64,000 nucleotides of DNA from the NCBI GenBank assembly GCA_963802635.1, contig CAWDJJ010000003.1, positions 1,162,610 to 1,226,609 on the forward strand, in the 5' to 3' direction. The stretch is from CAVTLG01 sp963802635 (GTDB lineage Bacteria > Chloroflexota > Ktedonobacteria > Ktedonobacterales > Ktedonobacteraceae). The notes below the pieces were generated by a model that was not told the origin of the DNA, made no database searches, and saw nothing but the letters and a program-made list of their open reading frames with translations. Below, piece by piece: positions 18,216 to 27,608 of this stretch; position 1 is the stretch's first letter, and each line of letters starts with the position of its first letter. Position numbers and translations under genes: made by a program.

Positions 18216-18231
18216 CTAGCAAGGAATATAC

Positions 18232-18606
18232 GTGAATAGTAAGCCACAGAAGCTTCTTATTGTCGATGATGAGCCGGTCATTCGCGATATGATGGTAGAC
18301 ATTCTGGACATTGAAGGCTACAAGGTAGAAGTCGCACGCAACGGACGTGAAGCGCTTGAAAAATTGCGCTCGCCACAACATTACCTCGTCTTCCTTGACC
18401 TGCTCATGCCCATAATGAACGGTCGCGAACTCTGCCAGCAGCTTGATGCTGAGCCAGAGCACCGTCGTCGTCACGTGATTGTAATCATGTCTGCACTAGA
18501 CCAGTTGGCACAGGCAGCCGCGCTACATATCGACGCTACTATGCCTAAGCCCTTCGTCGTTGATGATGTTATACGCATCATCGATACCTATATGCAAAAA
18601 ACGTAA
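18232..18606 (+). CDS. Single-domain response regulator receiver
   Basis: A 124-residue stand-alone receiver with acidic pair in LLIVDDEP, phosphoacceptor in YLVFLDLLMP and the conserved Lys in ATMPKPFVV. There is no output domain, so it probably acts by protein-protein contact or in a phosphorelay. It starts at GTG with AAGG upstream and lies 16 bp after the kinase gene, forming a two-gene operon with it. Confidence 0.92.
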   Translation: MNSKPQKLLIVDDEPVIRDMMVDILDIEGYKVEVARNGREALEKLRSPQHYLVFLDLLMPIMNGRELCQQLDAEPEHRRRHVIVIMSALDQLAQAAALHIDATMPKPFVVDDVIRIIDTYMQKT

Positions 18607-18721
18607 CTACGCTGAGTCATAGTTCTCTTGCCATTCAAGCGCACTCGCGCTATAGTAAGTCTGGTGCATTCCTTTTATTCCGTCACAAAAAAGAAACAGG
18701 CACATAGACATCTACTATGTT

Positions 18722-19145
18722 ATGCACAAGGGGAGTCTTCTATTGTCACAAATTATTCCTACCTTGCACCTTTTTAATGCCTTCTTGATACTGCTCGCCG
18801 CCTTGATTGCCGGTGTCTGGGGACTCATCCTCTACTTCCGCAAGCGCGAGATGATCAAGCCCTGGCGTATCATGCTCATTGTTGTGCTCGTGCTTGGTCT
18901 ATTGCAAGGACTTTTTGGCGTCACGATGGTCCTGATGGGACTGAAACCTGGCGGAGGCACAGGTCTCTACTATCTACACTACGTCTATGGTGGCATCGTC
19001 GCTCTGGGCATCCCATTTGTATGGCTCAAGCTTCACCTCGGACGAAAAGAATCAGCGGCGCGTGGTCCTGTTCTATAGTATTGCGACGCTGGTTATGGTG
19101 GCGGCAGCCGTACGCGCTCTGATGACAGGCCTCGGTATGGTCTGA
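18722..19145 (+). pseudogene. Small four-helix membrane protein split by a frameshift
   Basis: The first frame encodes three membrane helices and stops at 19078 after KLHLGRKESAARGPVL. The +1 frame continues with NQRRVVLFYSIATLVMVAAAVRALMTGLGMV and stops at 19145, giving a natural fourth helix. Removing one A from the AAAA run at 19045-19048 joins them as GRKNQRRVVLFY. I read the gene as one protein of about 140 residues with a one-base insertion, either a sequencing error or a real mutation. Function unknown. The ATG at 18722 lacks a ribosome site; the in-frame TTG at 18743 has AAGGGGAG 7 nt upstream and is a likely real start. Confidence 0.7.
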
Positions 19146-19182
19146 TACCCATAAATAGCGCTTCGAGAGTGGGGGAAAATAT

Positions 19183-20514
19183 ATGCGAGCTTCTTTTATC
19201 CATGTGGCTGATACACATTTGGGCTATGAGCAATATGGAGTACGTGAGCGTTTCAACGATTTCAGTCGCGCGTTCTGGAATATCATCGACGACGCGCTTG
19301 AGCGGAATGTCGATTTTGTCGTCATCGCTGGCGACCTGTTTAACAAGCGTGCCATTGATGCACAAACGCTTATCCACGCCATCGAAGGCTTAAGGAAGCT
19401 CAAAGCGCGCAACATCCCGGTGGTTGCTATCGAGGGCAACCATGACCGTAGCTATTATCGGGATGGTATTTCCTGGCTGCAATTTCTCTGTTACCAGGGC
19501 TATATTATGCTGCTGGCTCCTGTTATGCAGGATGGTGCACCACAACTTACAGCCTGGCAGCCTGATACAATGTTGGGCGCATATGTTGATCTGTTGGACG
19601 GCAGCTTACGTGTGTATGGCCTTCCCTGGCAAGGTGCCGCAACCGCGCGCAGCCTGGAGGGTATGACAAATGCCTTGAGGTCAACACGCGCGGAAGAGGA
19701 CGCACATGGTATTGAATACCGTCTTCTCACAATGCATACAGGCGTGGATGGCATTGTAGCACGCGTGCAAGGACTGCCTACGATGGCGCAGTTCCAGCCT
19801 TTGCACGCGTGTATCGATTATCTGGCACTCGGCCACATCCATAAACCCTACGAGTTCGATGGTTGGATGTACAATCCAGGCTCTACCGAAACGTGTAGCG
19901 CTGAAGAGACGCAGTGGGATGATCGGGGTTACTACTATGTGCAGATCGATACTGAGACACCTGAACGCATCGTTCATGCGCTCAAAAAAGAGCGTAAACA
20001 TCACGCAGAACATCTTAAAAGCACGCGCCGTCCCTTTGTACGCTATGATCTGCGCGTAGACGGGCTGAATGAGCCGCAAGCGCTCTACAATCGCCTTGAA
20101 GACTATTGTCGTCGTGAAGGTGCTAAGTATGAGGACAACTTGAGGCGTCCTATTGTGCAAATTCATTTGCTGGGTACGCTCGGTTTTGACGCCGGATCGC
20201 TTGATCAGCCACAAATGGAGGAGTTGGTACGTCGCTATTTCCAGCCCCTTCATATACGCATCGATAACAATACCAACGACCAGGACTATGTACCCGATGA
20301 TGGGGATATCGATGGACGTGACCGCTCAGCCTGGCATGAGCTAGAGCGGCGTATCTTTGAAGAACTGATCGGCATGGATGCTCGCTATTTGCCCGCTAAA
20401 GAACAATGGAGCGCCGTCGTCAGCGAACTCAAACAGTCAGCCTTGCGCAAGGATGATCCAGCCGAAATCGCACGCTATTTGCGCGAGAAGCGTGCCTCCT
20501 TACTTGGCTTGTGA
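19183..20514 (+). CDS. SbcD/Mre11-like DNA repair exonuclease
   Basis: A 443-residue metallophosphoesterase of the DNA repair exonuclease type. All five metal/catalytic motifs are intact: ADTHLGYEQYG, VIAGDLFNKR, EGNHDRSYY, TMHTGVDG and LGHIHKPYEFDG. These predict a Mn-dependent double-strand end nuclease that works with an SMC-type ATPase. The C-terminal ~180 residues form the capping and partner-binding region. The ATG follows GGGGGAAA. The matching ATPase is not directly downstream, but a YhaN-like SMC gene converges 0.65 kb away and may be the partner. Confidence 0.93.
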   Translation: MRASFIHVADTHLGYEQYGVRERFNDFSRAFWNIIDDALERNVDFVVIAGDLFNKRAIDAQTLIHAIEGLRKLKARNIPVVAIEGNHDRSYYRDGISWLQFLCYQGYIMLLAPVMQDGAPQLTAWQPDTMLGAYVDLLDGSLRVYGLPWQGAATARSLEGMTNALRSTRAEEDAHGIEYRLLTMHTGVDGIVARVQGLPTMAQFQPLHACIDYLALGHIHKPYEFDGWMYNPGSTETCSAEETQWDDRGYYYVQIDTETPERIVHALKKERKHHAEHLKSTRRPFVRYDLRVDGLNEPQALYNRLEDYCRREGAKYEDNLRRPIVQIHLLGTLGFDAGSLDQPQMEELVRRYFQPLHIRIDNNTNDQDYVPDDGDIDGRDRSAWHELERRIFEELIGMDARYLPAKEQWSAVVSELKQSALRKDDPAEIARYLREKRASLLGL

Positions 20515-20522
20515 TAGAATCT

Positions 20523-20588
20523 CTTAGACAGTGTTTGGTTTCAGCTCGATACTCACAAAAAGTGTGCGCGTTCCCAACACTATCTAAG
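20523..20588. repeat. Family 2 short inverted-repeat element, copy a
   Basis: A 66-bp palindromic element with ends CTTAGACAGTGTTTGG and CCCAACACTATCTAAG around TTTCAGCTCGATACTCA and AAAAAGTGTGCG. It starts 9 bp after the nuclease stop and abuts the SDR pseudogene. Copies at 41733-41800 (inverted) and 52705-52767. Confidence 0.85.
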
Positions 20589-20593
20589 ACAGT

Positions 20594-21014
20594 TCACTCA
20601 TTTAGTTTTGAGGAGAATGGAAATAGACCAAATGAACTCGCTCCCTTTGGTATCGACGCTGCCATTATTGAGCCTGGAACCTATCCGACCGCCATCTCTG
20701 CGAAGCGTCAGGTCGCGGCAGATACCGAGCGTGCTACCCTCTATCAGACAGCTATAGCAGAGTTTACAACGCCATTTTATGCGGAAAACCGATCCGCCAC
20801 CCCTCCTAACCCACAGGAGGTGGCCGATGCAGTGGCAAGCGTCATCGCCCAACCAGCGGGAGAGCGGCCACTGCGCACAGTTGTAGCGACGGCTGCACAA
20901 CGCCAAGCACCCCAGGCAGTGAATGATGCTGTCACGCAGGCAAGCCGATCTTTTCGCGAGACGCTTGCTATACCCCTGGTGACTATTGCACCAAAGAGTG
21001 AGAAGAAGGAGTAG
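20594..21014 (+). pseudogene. Short-chain dehydrogenase C-terminal remnant
   Basis: About 140 codons with the C-terminal half of a classical SDR: NELAPFGIDAAIIEPGTYPTAI, the segment that follows the catalytic Tyr/Lys, then a typical variable lid and RPLRTVVATAAQRQAPQAVNDA. The Rossmann glycine motif, NAG and catalytic YxxxK are all missing. The open frame does run upstream to 20511, but those codons come from the family 2 repeat and the end of the neighbouring gene. I read this as a truncated pseudogene whose 5' part was lost where the repeat sits. Confidence 0.7.
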
Positions 21015-21166
21015 GACCATCACCATTCAGAGGATAGAGACAACTTGCACGACCAAATGCCGCAATCGCCCCACAACACGTGGAAACTGACAGCCTTCGC
21101 GCAAGTTGCAGATACAGAACAAGCCAGCACAAGGGTCAGAATGCTGACCTGAAGAGTACTCTCTGC

Positions 21167-24100
21167 TTATTCAGCAGATGTCAACCCTACTCCTACAGGA
21201 GAGAGACTCTCGCTCTTGCCATTCAGTTCTACGGCTGGCAAGTTGGACACAACCGGTAGGTTGCTCTCTACCATCAATCCATTATCCATGTACAGGTGGT
21301 ACGGGAACATGGCCGGGTCAAAGGCGCTGCTATGTGAAACCAGGATGATCTGCTCAAAATGCTGACTCAACACATCACCTGTTACAACATTGACCAGAGC
21401 TTGCGTTCTACCACGATCAAAGGAGCTAAGTGGCTCATCTAATAATACAAAACCGGGTGCTGCATTCAAGTTACGCGGCAAAGTCGCGATAGCAAATGCC
21501 AGACGCAACGCCAGCGAGAGCTGATCAGCCGCACCACCGGATAATGCTGAGGTATGCACATATTCACCCGCCGCCGCATCCCATACCTGAACCTGGAATG
21601 GTCCTCCGCTGAGCGTTCCCTCCTCAGCTTCCGTGATCAGATGCACGTCGTGATAGCGGCCACCGGTCAGGAGCGGTAATATCTGCTGCATGTAGTATTC
21701 TGTACGCGGCACAAGCTTGCGTAAGAGACGCTGATCAACCGCCTGCACCAACTGATTGCCACGTTTCTTCGTTTGGTAAGAGCGCTCTTGCTGCTCCATA
21801 CGTACCTGCGCTTGCTCCAGATCGAGTGGAGTATTTTCCAGACCAAGCCGTATGCTCCACTCCAGTTCCTGTTTCTCCAGATGATCCAGTTCCTGCTCAA
21901 CAGAGCGAGTCTTGTCTTGCAGACCCTGGCGATCCTCCACAGTATGCTCGTTCAGCAACGGCCAGATTGCAGCCAGATCGACATGAGTATAACTGTTGGG
22001 TTTCGGACGATTGCGCTGTATAAGCACTAAACTGATCGATTCCTGTAATTGCGCAATTTCTTGCAGGCACAGTTCGATCTTCACTTTTGATGCACCTTCT
22101 TGCTCTTGCAGGACATCTAGCTCTTTCAGGATATGCTCCTCGCGTGCATCCTCAAGCTCTTGCTGGCAACGTGTACGTAGAGCGATGAGTGCCTCTGCAA
22201 AAGGATTGAGAGGTACGATCCAACTGCCCAGGGTGTTGCTAAACTTTGCCAGTTGTTTGTATAGTTCAGCAAGACACTCCTGACGTTCTTTGAGCATATC
22301 ACCATAATGCACATGCTGCTGCTGGAGCATGTGCCTGTTCCCCAACGTAATATGCATTTCTTCCAGTTGTCTACGTGCAACGGTTTCCGCATTGCTGATC
22401 GCAGCTTGTCCAAAGTTCACTCTCAGCGGTTTTACGCGCTGGCGCAACGAATCTTGCAGGGACTGTAACGCGCTGCGTAAGACCAATTGTTGCTCACGCG
22501 CATTTTCAATCTGTTCCTCAGGACTGCTCTGCTCATAAGGTGCCAGGCGCTCCTCAATAGCATCTCGCTGCGTGAGCAATTTATCAAGATCATCCTGATA
22601 CGTTTGCATTTGTGATGACAAATCTTTTGCAACATCTAGCTTGCCATCAAGCGAGGCAATTTCATGCTCTGTAGCTTTGATTGTACTATCGACGAGATCT
22701 TCCAGTACAGGTACATTCGCAGCCTCATCCTCGGTCACGGGAATGAGTGATCCTGACACATACGAATTGCGGCCAGCCAACGGACCGGATTGCAGGCGTG
22801 TATTGATACTGGAAATAGGTAAACCCTCTTGCCCTGCCAGCAAAAGAATCTCCTGCTGCATACGCTCAATCGAGGCTTGATCGATACGCAGATTATCTTC
22901 AATTTCTTCCCAGTATTCTTTTTTGCGCTGTTCTTCCAGTTGAGTGCGTTCCTTACGCAGCGCAGCGACCGCTTCCATCGTAACATTTACCTGATTGCGA
23001 GCAGCATTGGCGGCATCGATCTTCTCCTTCATCTGCCTCTGCACTTCACCTAGATCACCCTGATCTTTTGTTTGCTCCAGAATGTACTGCGCCTCTTCGG
23101 GTGCACGTGGAATACTACCACCCAGCGAACGAATTTCATTCTCCACTTGCAATAATGCATCGCTGTTGCCAGCTATACGTACAGCCGTCTCACGCGCAGC
23201 GACCATCATACCGACACGGCTGATAGCATCTTGCAACATATGATCTGCCGATTTTTCCTCTTCAATAGCCTTCCGATAGTTCTGGAAATTGGCGATACCA
23301 ATAGCAATAATGGCAAACAACACGATCAACGCCACAACAGCGAGCAATAAGAGCTGCTGGAAGGTGAAAATAGCCACCAGGAGACAAATCAGCGCACCAA
23401 CGCCACACAGCCCAAGAATAATCATATAACGGTGAACCGTACTGCGGGCATCCATCGCAGCCTGATTAAGCTTTGATTGATGTTGATGCGCAATACGTAC
23501 ATGCTGTTCCGCCTGAGCTAACCCCAACGATAGACTTTTCAGGCGCTGCCACTCCTCTAGCTGACGACGAATACTGATTTGCCGCCAGATCTTATCCTGG
23601 GCATCGGCCTGCTGCTGTACCTGCTTCGCCTCTCGTTCAACGAGCGCCAACTCTTGTTCTGTCTCACGCAGATCCTTTTGCACTTTCTTCAACTGGCTGG
23701 CATTCTCTTCTTCCAGGCTGCGACTTGCCAGGCGTTGGGTATAACGCGTCTCTAACTGCTTCAGTACACCCAGACGATCTACCAGATTGTTTAAACGCAG
23801 AAGTCGCGCCTCCAGTTGAGGACGTCCGCTACGCCGCCGCTCCTCTAAGTCTCGCCATGACTGCTGCACCTGAGCGAGGCGTGACCGGACATACGTCATC
23901 TGCTCGTCTAATACCTTCAGGTCTTGCTGTGCAGTGTTGTAATGCTTAAGCTCCTGTTCCAGTTCTTTGATTGCCTCAACCGCCGTCAACAGGTCGTTGG
24001 ACATGCGCTGCAAAGTACCAAACGAACGTGTAAGCTCCGCCAATTCATTGACGCGCTTCTCCAGGCTAGGCAGCTCCTCGCGTTCACGTCGTTCCAACTC

Positions 24101-24997
24101 GGCAATCTGCTTCTCTAGCTCAGGCATTTCGTGTCGCGCCTCGGCCATATCTTCATAGGACGCAATGATTTCTGCCAGCGTAGCATCGGCCTTTTTGAGA
24201 TGCTGAACACGCCCTTGCTGGCTTTTCAGCTCAATGCGCCGCTGCTGGATCTGCTCAATATTCTGCTCCAACTCGGTAATCTCGGCATCCTGCTCATCGA
24301 TATCACGCAAGAGTTCGCCGACTTTAACGGCATCCAGAGCCGCTTCTAAGCTATCCAGTTGTGCACTAAGCTGGGGGATGCGCGCTTGAATTTCAGCCAG
24401 TTGCAAACGTTCTGAACTCTCTTTGAGCAACTGCTCATCCTCTGGCAGTAAATGGAAACGCTGTGCGGTCAGTTGTTCCAGTTTCTCTAATCCCAGGAGT
24501 TTGCGCACAGTGGCTTCACGTTCTTTGCCAGATAGAGTCTCGAGACGATTCAAGCCCTTCTGCTCAACCAGACATGCATTACGCAGCGACTCGCCGTCCA
24601 TCTGCCCTAGTTCAGCGATAATGCGCGCGTTAGCGGCCACTAGCCCGTTGATGGGTTCCTCATCGGGAAGACCGAGGCGACGTACATACAGAACCACGCG
24701 TTGCCCTTTGCCACGTTCAAGAGTGCGAGCGATGGTCAACTCGGTTGCGCCAATGGAAAGGACAAGCGTCACGTGTGCAGTGGCCGCGCCATAAAATATC
24801 AGGTCGTCAAGCGAACGTCTACCACGCTTGGCAAACAGAGGCTCTCCATACAACGCAAAATAAAGGCTTTCAATGAGCGCCGATTTGCCAGCCTCGTTTG
24901 GTCCCTGAATCAAGATGCTGCCGCGTTGCGGGAAATGCAGGTTCATTGTACGCAACAGTCTGAAACGCTCGATTGTCACATGTTTTAGAATTATCAT
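21167..24997 (-). CDS. YhaN-like SMC/Rad50-type ATPase with central membrane hairpin
   Basis: A 1276-residue AAA ATPase. The N-terminal Walker A is GPNEAGKSALIESLY. Long coiled coils fill about 180-510 and 580-1120. The C-terminal signature LSGGAADQLSLALRLAFA and Walker B FVLLDEPLSSFDRG complete the split ATPase head. In place of a Rad50 CxxC zinc hook, two membrane helices occupy about 520-570 (IILGLCGVGALICLLVAIF; LLLAVVALIVLFAIIAIGIA). This is the layout of Bacillus YhaN. It would tether the coiled-coil apex in the membrane. It overlaps the upstream YhaO-like gene by 4 bp, so the two are translationally coupled. A role in DNA-end handling is inferred. Confidence 0.85.
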   Translation of the reverse strand: MIILKHVTIERFRLLRTMNLHFPQRGSILIQGPNEAGKSALIESLYFALYGEPLFAKRGRRSLDDLIFYGAATAHVTLVLSIGATELTIARTLERGKGQRVVLYVRRLGLPDEEPINGLVAANARIIAELGQMDGESLRNACLVEQKGLNRLETLSGKEREATVRKLLGLEKLEQLTAQRFHLLPEDEQLLKESSERLQLAEIQARIPQLSAQLDSLEAALDAVKVGELLRDIDEQDAEITELEQNIEQIQQRRIELKSQQGRVQHLKKADATLAEIIASYEDMAEARHEMPELEKQIAELERREREELPSLEKRVNELAELTRSFGTLQRMSNDLLTAVEAIKELEQELKHYNTAQQDLKVLDEQMTYVRSRLAQVQQSWRDLEERRRSGRPQLEARLLRLNNLVDRLGVLKQLETRYTQRLASRSLEEENASQLKKVQKDLRETEQELALVEREAKQVQQQADAQDKIWRQISIRRQLEEWQRLKSLSLGLAQAEQHVRIAHQHQSKLNQAAMDARSTVHRYMIILGLCGVGALICLLVAIFTFQQLLLLAVVALIVLFAIIAIGIANFQNYRKAIEEEKSADHMLQDAISRVGMMVAARETAVRIAGNSDALLQVENEIRSLGGSIPRAPEEAQYILEQTKDQGDLGEVQRQMKEKIDAANAARNQVNVTMEAVAALRKERTQLEEQRKKEYWEEIEDNLRIDQASIERMQQEILLLAGQEGLPISSINTRLQSGPLAGRNSYVSGSLIPVTEDEAANVPVLEDLVDSTIKATEHEIASLDGKLDVAKDLSSQMQTYQDDLDKLLTQRDAIEERLAPYEQSSPEEQIENAREQQLVLRSALQSLQDSLRQRVKPLRVNFGQAAISNAETVARRQLEEMHITLGNRHMLQQQHVHYGDMLKERQECLAELYKQLAKFSNTLGSWIVPLNPFAEALIALRTRCQQELEDAREEHILKELDVLQEQEGASKVKIELCLQEIAQLQESISLVLIQRNRPKPNSYTHVDLAAIWPLLNEHTVEDRQGLQDKTRSVEQELDHLEKQELEWSIRLGLENTPLDLEQAQVRMEQQERSYQTKKRGNQLVQAVDQRLLRKLVPRTEYYMQQILPLLTGGRYHDVHLITEAEEGTLSGGPFQVQVWDAAAGEYVHTSALSGGAADQLSLALRLAFAIATLPRNLNAAPGFVLLDEPLSSFDRGRTQALVNVVTGDVLSQHFEQIILVSHSSAFDPAMFPYHLYMDNGLMVESNLPVVSNLPAVELNGKSESLSPVGVGLTSAE

Positions 24998-26322
24998 GGT
25001 CTACTCCGTTCGACAATGCCAGTTATGCTACCTCTTTTTATCTCTTCCATTGCCAATAATAATTCTTCTTTTGTCAGCTGCAGCGCTTTCTTCTCTTGCT
25101 CGTCCCCTGTAGCGGCGATCCATTCATCAGCCAGTGTCATGAGTTCTTCGCGTGGCGAGAAACGTTCGCCAGTTTCGGCTGAGGCTGCATCTTGCTCCCC
25201 CAGAAGAGACAATGCACTATCATCAATTGCCAGAGCAAAACAATGCTCTTCTCCATAACGCCGTATCTCGTTCAAATCGAGTTGATGGTAAGCACTACGT
25301 GTCAATTCCCCTTCAAGGCGCAACTGGATCATAGCATTCTCGCTACAGAGCGGGCGCAATTGCTCCAGAATGCGTTCTGTTGGTTGTATCGTAGAGTCAG
25401 CAGTCCACAGATCTTTCGTCTGGATGGTCAGTCGCTGTAAGGATAAAGCATCAACATTGACATGATTGCACCAGCGTATGCCGTCAGCAGCCAGGCCGAT
25501 AAAGACAAAACCAGGAGCATGACCAAGTGTACTAAAATCGACGTGCTGCGTGGCTCCAGCGACGATGACCTCGCTTTGACCAAGATGGAAATGTTCGTAA
25601 TTATGATGATAGCCAGCCAGAATGTAGTGGAATATTGACTGCTTTATTATACTATCACGATAGACAAGAGCGTAGGTATTCAACAATGATGAATTGGCGA
25701 CCAGACCCTCAATGGGAGCATGCAATAATAAGATGGAAATAGCTGCACGCCCGATCTCGCTTTGCACGCGCAGTCGTTCTAGGGGATCTCGATCCTGACC
25801 GGGCAACACACCAAGGCCACAGAGACCTACCTGTATGCCTCGTATATCGATCATAATTGGCTCTAGTTCTTGCTCCGTATTCTTCTGTGTCGGCTGAAAA
25901 TAGTGCAGAGCACCCAGACGTGCATAGCTCATTTGTGGTGCAGGTGTTGTTTCATCCAACGTCGATTGAGCTTCCATCGGCGTATCATGGACACCGCCAA
26001 GAGCAAATGTGCGAATCCCTGCTTGCTTTAGTTGGGCAAGTCGTTCTGCTACAAAACTGCGATCTCGCTCATCGGGCGTTGTTGTGTCAAACAAATCGCC
26101 TGCTTGAATAAACAGGTCTACGCCTTGCATCAGAGCGAAGTTCGTTGCCTGCTGAAAAGCCTGGCGCAAGCGCTTCTGACGCTCTTCGCGTTTACGCGGC
26201 TGCTGTCCAGAGCCTGTATACCCAAGATGGTTCTCTGCAGTCAACACCAGTGTAATTACATCTTTACGCTGCTCCGGTTCTGTTATAATAGCGTCTGTAT
26301 CCGCATCCTGTTCATTGTTCAC
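24994..26322 (-). CDS. YhaO-like metallophosphoesterase with altered metal ligands
   Basis: A protein of about 442 residues of the SbcD/Mre11/YhaO fold, the partner of the YhaN-like ATPase encoded by the overlapping next gene. The motifs are present in order but changed: AENHLGY (Asp to Glu in DxH), IQAGDLFDTT (intact), LGGVHDTP (Asn of GNHD replaced by Val), LLLHAPIEG (His kept) and AGYHHNYEHFH (first His of GHxH replaced by Tyr). Reduced or altered nuclease activity is likely. The GTG at 26322 follows GGGAG by about 8 nt and is preferred to a GTG eight codons upstream. The intact nuclease at 19183 could supply activity. Confidence 0.8.
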   Translation of the reverse strand: MNNEQDADTDAIITEPEQRKDVITLVLTAENHLGYTGSGQQPRKREERQKRLRQAFQQATNFALMQGVDLFIQAGDLFDTTTPDERDRSFVAERLAQLKQAGIRTFALGGVHDTPMEAQSTLDETTPAPQMSYARLGALHYFQPTQKNTEQELEPIMIDIRGIQVGLCGLGVLPGQDRDPLERLRVQSEIGRAAISILLLHAPIEGLVANSSLLNTYALVYRDSIIKQSIFHYILAGYHHNYEHFHLGQSEVIVAGATQHVDFSTLGHAPGFVFIGLAADGIRWCNHVNVDALSLQRLTIQTKDLWTADSTIQPTERILEQLRPLCSENAMIQLRLEGELTRSAYHQLDLNEIRRYGEEHCFALAIDDSALSLLGEQDAASAETGERFSPREELMTLADEWIAATGDEQEKKALQLTKEELLLAMEEIKRGSITGIVERSRP

Positions 26323-26787
26323 AATTTTTTCTCCCGTTGGGACCACTTCTGTCTGTTGCTAACATATTTTTTTTTGATAGTAGTACTCTTTTCTCAAGGT
26401 GAGTCTATCACAAATGCTGCCGATTAAAAACGATTCTTGATAGGCAGAGGGACTATTTGGGGAATAGAGGAATTGGTAGGGTGTAGTTATCATGCACGAA
26501 GTCGGCCTCGCTGGCTCTTTTTTCGCTGCCTTACCACAACAAGTCAAAACAACAAACCAGAATGTGATCTTTCCCACGTATACCTCAATGGCTAACACAA
26601 AAGTACCTATTGAATCACAAGCATGGACGTAGGAAAAACGAAATATTAATATATTATAGTTCCATATAAATGGTCTTACGAGCAAGCCAGTGTTATCATC
26701 TCTATTGCCTTTCTGTTGCTGCGACTCGTACAGTCCTTTTTATATGCCATACTCATTTTGTAGCATAGTCTATTCGTATTCAGTCAC

Positions 26788-26804
26788 GGTAACTCCGAGT
26801 TACC
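26788..26804. promoter_or_regulatory. Perfect inverted repeat upstream of the HD-GYP gene
   Basis: GGTAACTC-C-GAGTTACC is an 8-bp perfect dyad about 30 bp before the HD-GYP start, a possible operator. The rest of the 26323-26834 gap is AT-rich with no gene I can support. Confidence 0.3.
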
Positions 26805-26834
26805 AGTTCCAAATAGTTGAAGTGGGAGAGCAGC

Positions 26835-27527
26835 GTGGTGGGAGCAACGTATCATACACAGCATGTAAAAGAGCACGAAATGCATAAGGTCCTTCTCTCG
26901 TTAGCAAAAAGTATTCAAGAGCGAGATATCGTTACCTATGAACATTCTCGCCGTGTTGCAACGTATGTGCAACGCCTGGCAAGCACGCTTGGTTGGACCA
27001 GACATGAGGCACGGGACCTTTCCCTGGCAGCACTGGTACATGATCTTGGCAAGACATGGATCGCTAACGATATTTTGAATAAATCTGAAGCGCTTTCTGT
27101 TGAGGAACGACTCAAGATGGAGCGCCATCCTGTCTTTGGTGCCCGTATCCTTGTAGGATATGAGATACATCCTTTCTATGTTGAAACGGTGTTGCACCAT
27201 CATGAAGCGTGGAATGGTCGGGGCTATCCAGATGGACTTAAAGGAGAAGAGATTCCGTTGAGTGCGCGCATTCTCGCCGTTGCTGATGTCTATGACGTTT
27301 TAACTTCTCAGCGCCCCTACAAAGCGCCTTTATCTATAGGTACGGCACGAGAGCGCCTTCTGAAAGGCTCTGGCACAAGTTTTGATCCGCTTGTTTTACA
27401 GGCTTTCTTGCACCTCATTGACCGTAATCCTGCTTTTAGTTTGCCACAGACGGCACGGACTACAGCCGCAACTGATAGACAGGATGCAGAAGTAGTCCTT
27501 TATAATGCACTCATAGCTGGTTCATAA
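26835..27527 (+). CDS. HD-GYP domain phosphohydrolase
   Basis: A 230-residue stand-alone HD-GYP protein. It shows HSRRVATYVQRLA, LAALVHDLGKTWI with the HD pair, RHPVFGARIL, VLHHHEAWNGRGYPDGLKGEEIP with the GYP signature, and ILAVADVYDVLTSQRPYK. The family hydrolyses cyclic di-GMP or related cyclic dinucleotides. No receiver or sensor domain is attached. A GTG start at 26835 is chosen because GGGAG lies 6 nt upstream. An in-frame TTG at 26817 and an ATG at 26880 are alternatives. It converges with the solute-binding gene and shares its terminator. Confidence 0.88.
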   Translation: MVGATYHTQHVKEHEMHKVLLSLAKSIQERDIVTYEHSRRVATYVQRLASTLGWTRHEARDLSLAALVHDLGKTWIANDILNKSEALSVEERLKMERHPVFGARILVGYEIHPFYVETVLHHHEAWNGRGYPDGLKGEEIPLSARILAVADVYDVLTSQRPYKAPLSIGTARERLLKGSGTSFDPLVLQAFLHLIDRNPAFSLPQTARTTAATDRQDAEVVLYNALIAGS

Positions 27528-27569
27528 TGCTGATTCTGCATCACACATCTGCGGCCTAAACAGAAGCAC

Positions 27570-27601
27570 AAAAGGGCTGATCTTGTAAGTCAGCCCTTTT
27601 T
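27570..27601. terminator. Bidirectional intrinsic terminator
   Basis: An 11-bp stem AAAAGGGCTGA / TCAGCCCTTTT with a 9-nt loop, flanked by A- and T-runs on both strands, between two convergent genes (HD-GYP and solute-binding protein). Confidence 0.85.
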
Positions 27602-27608
27602 GCTGATC

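Noticed and set aside
26359..26685. 108-codon minus-strand frame upstream of the YhaO-like gene
   Set aside because: Aromatic- and Cys-rich translation typical of AT-rich non-coding DNA, with no start signal.
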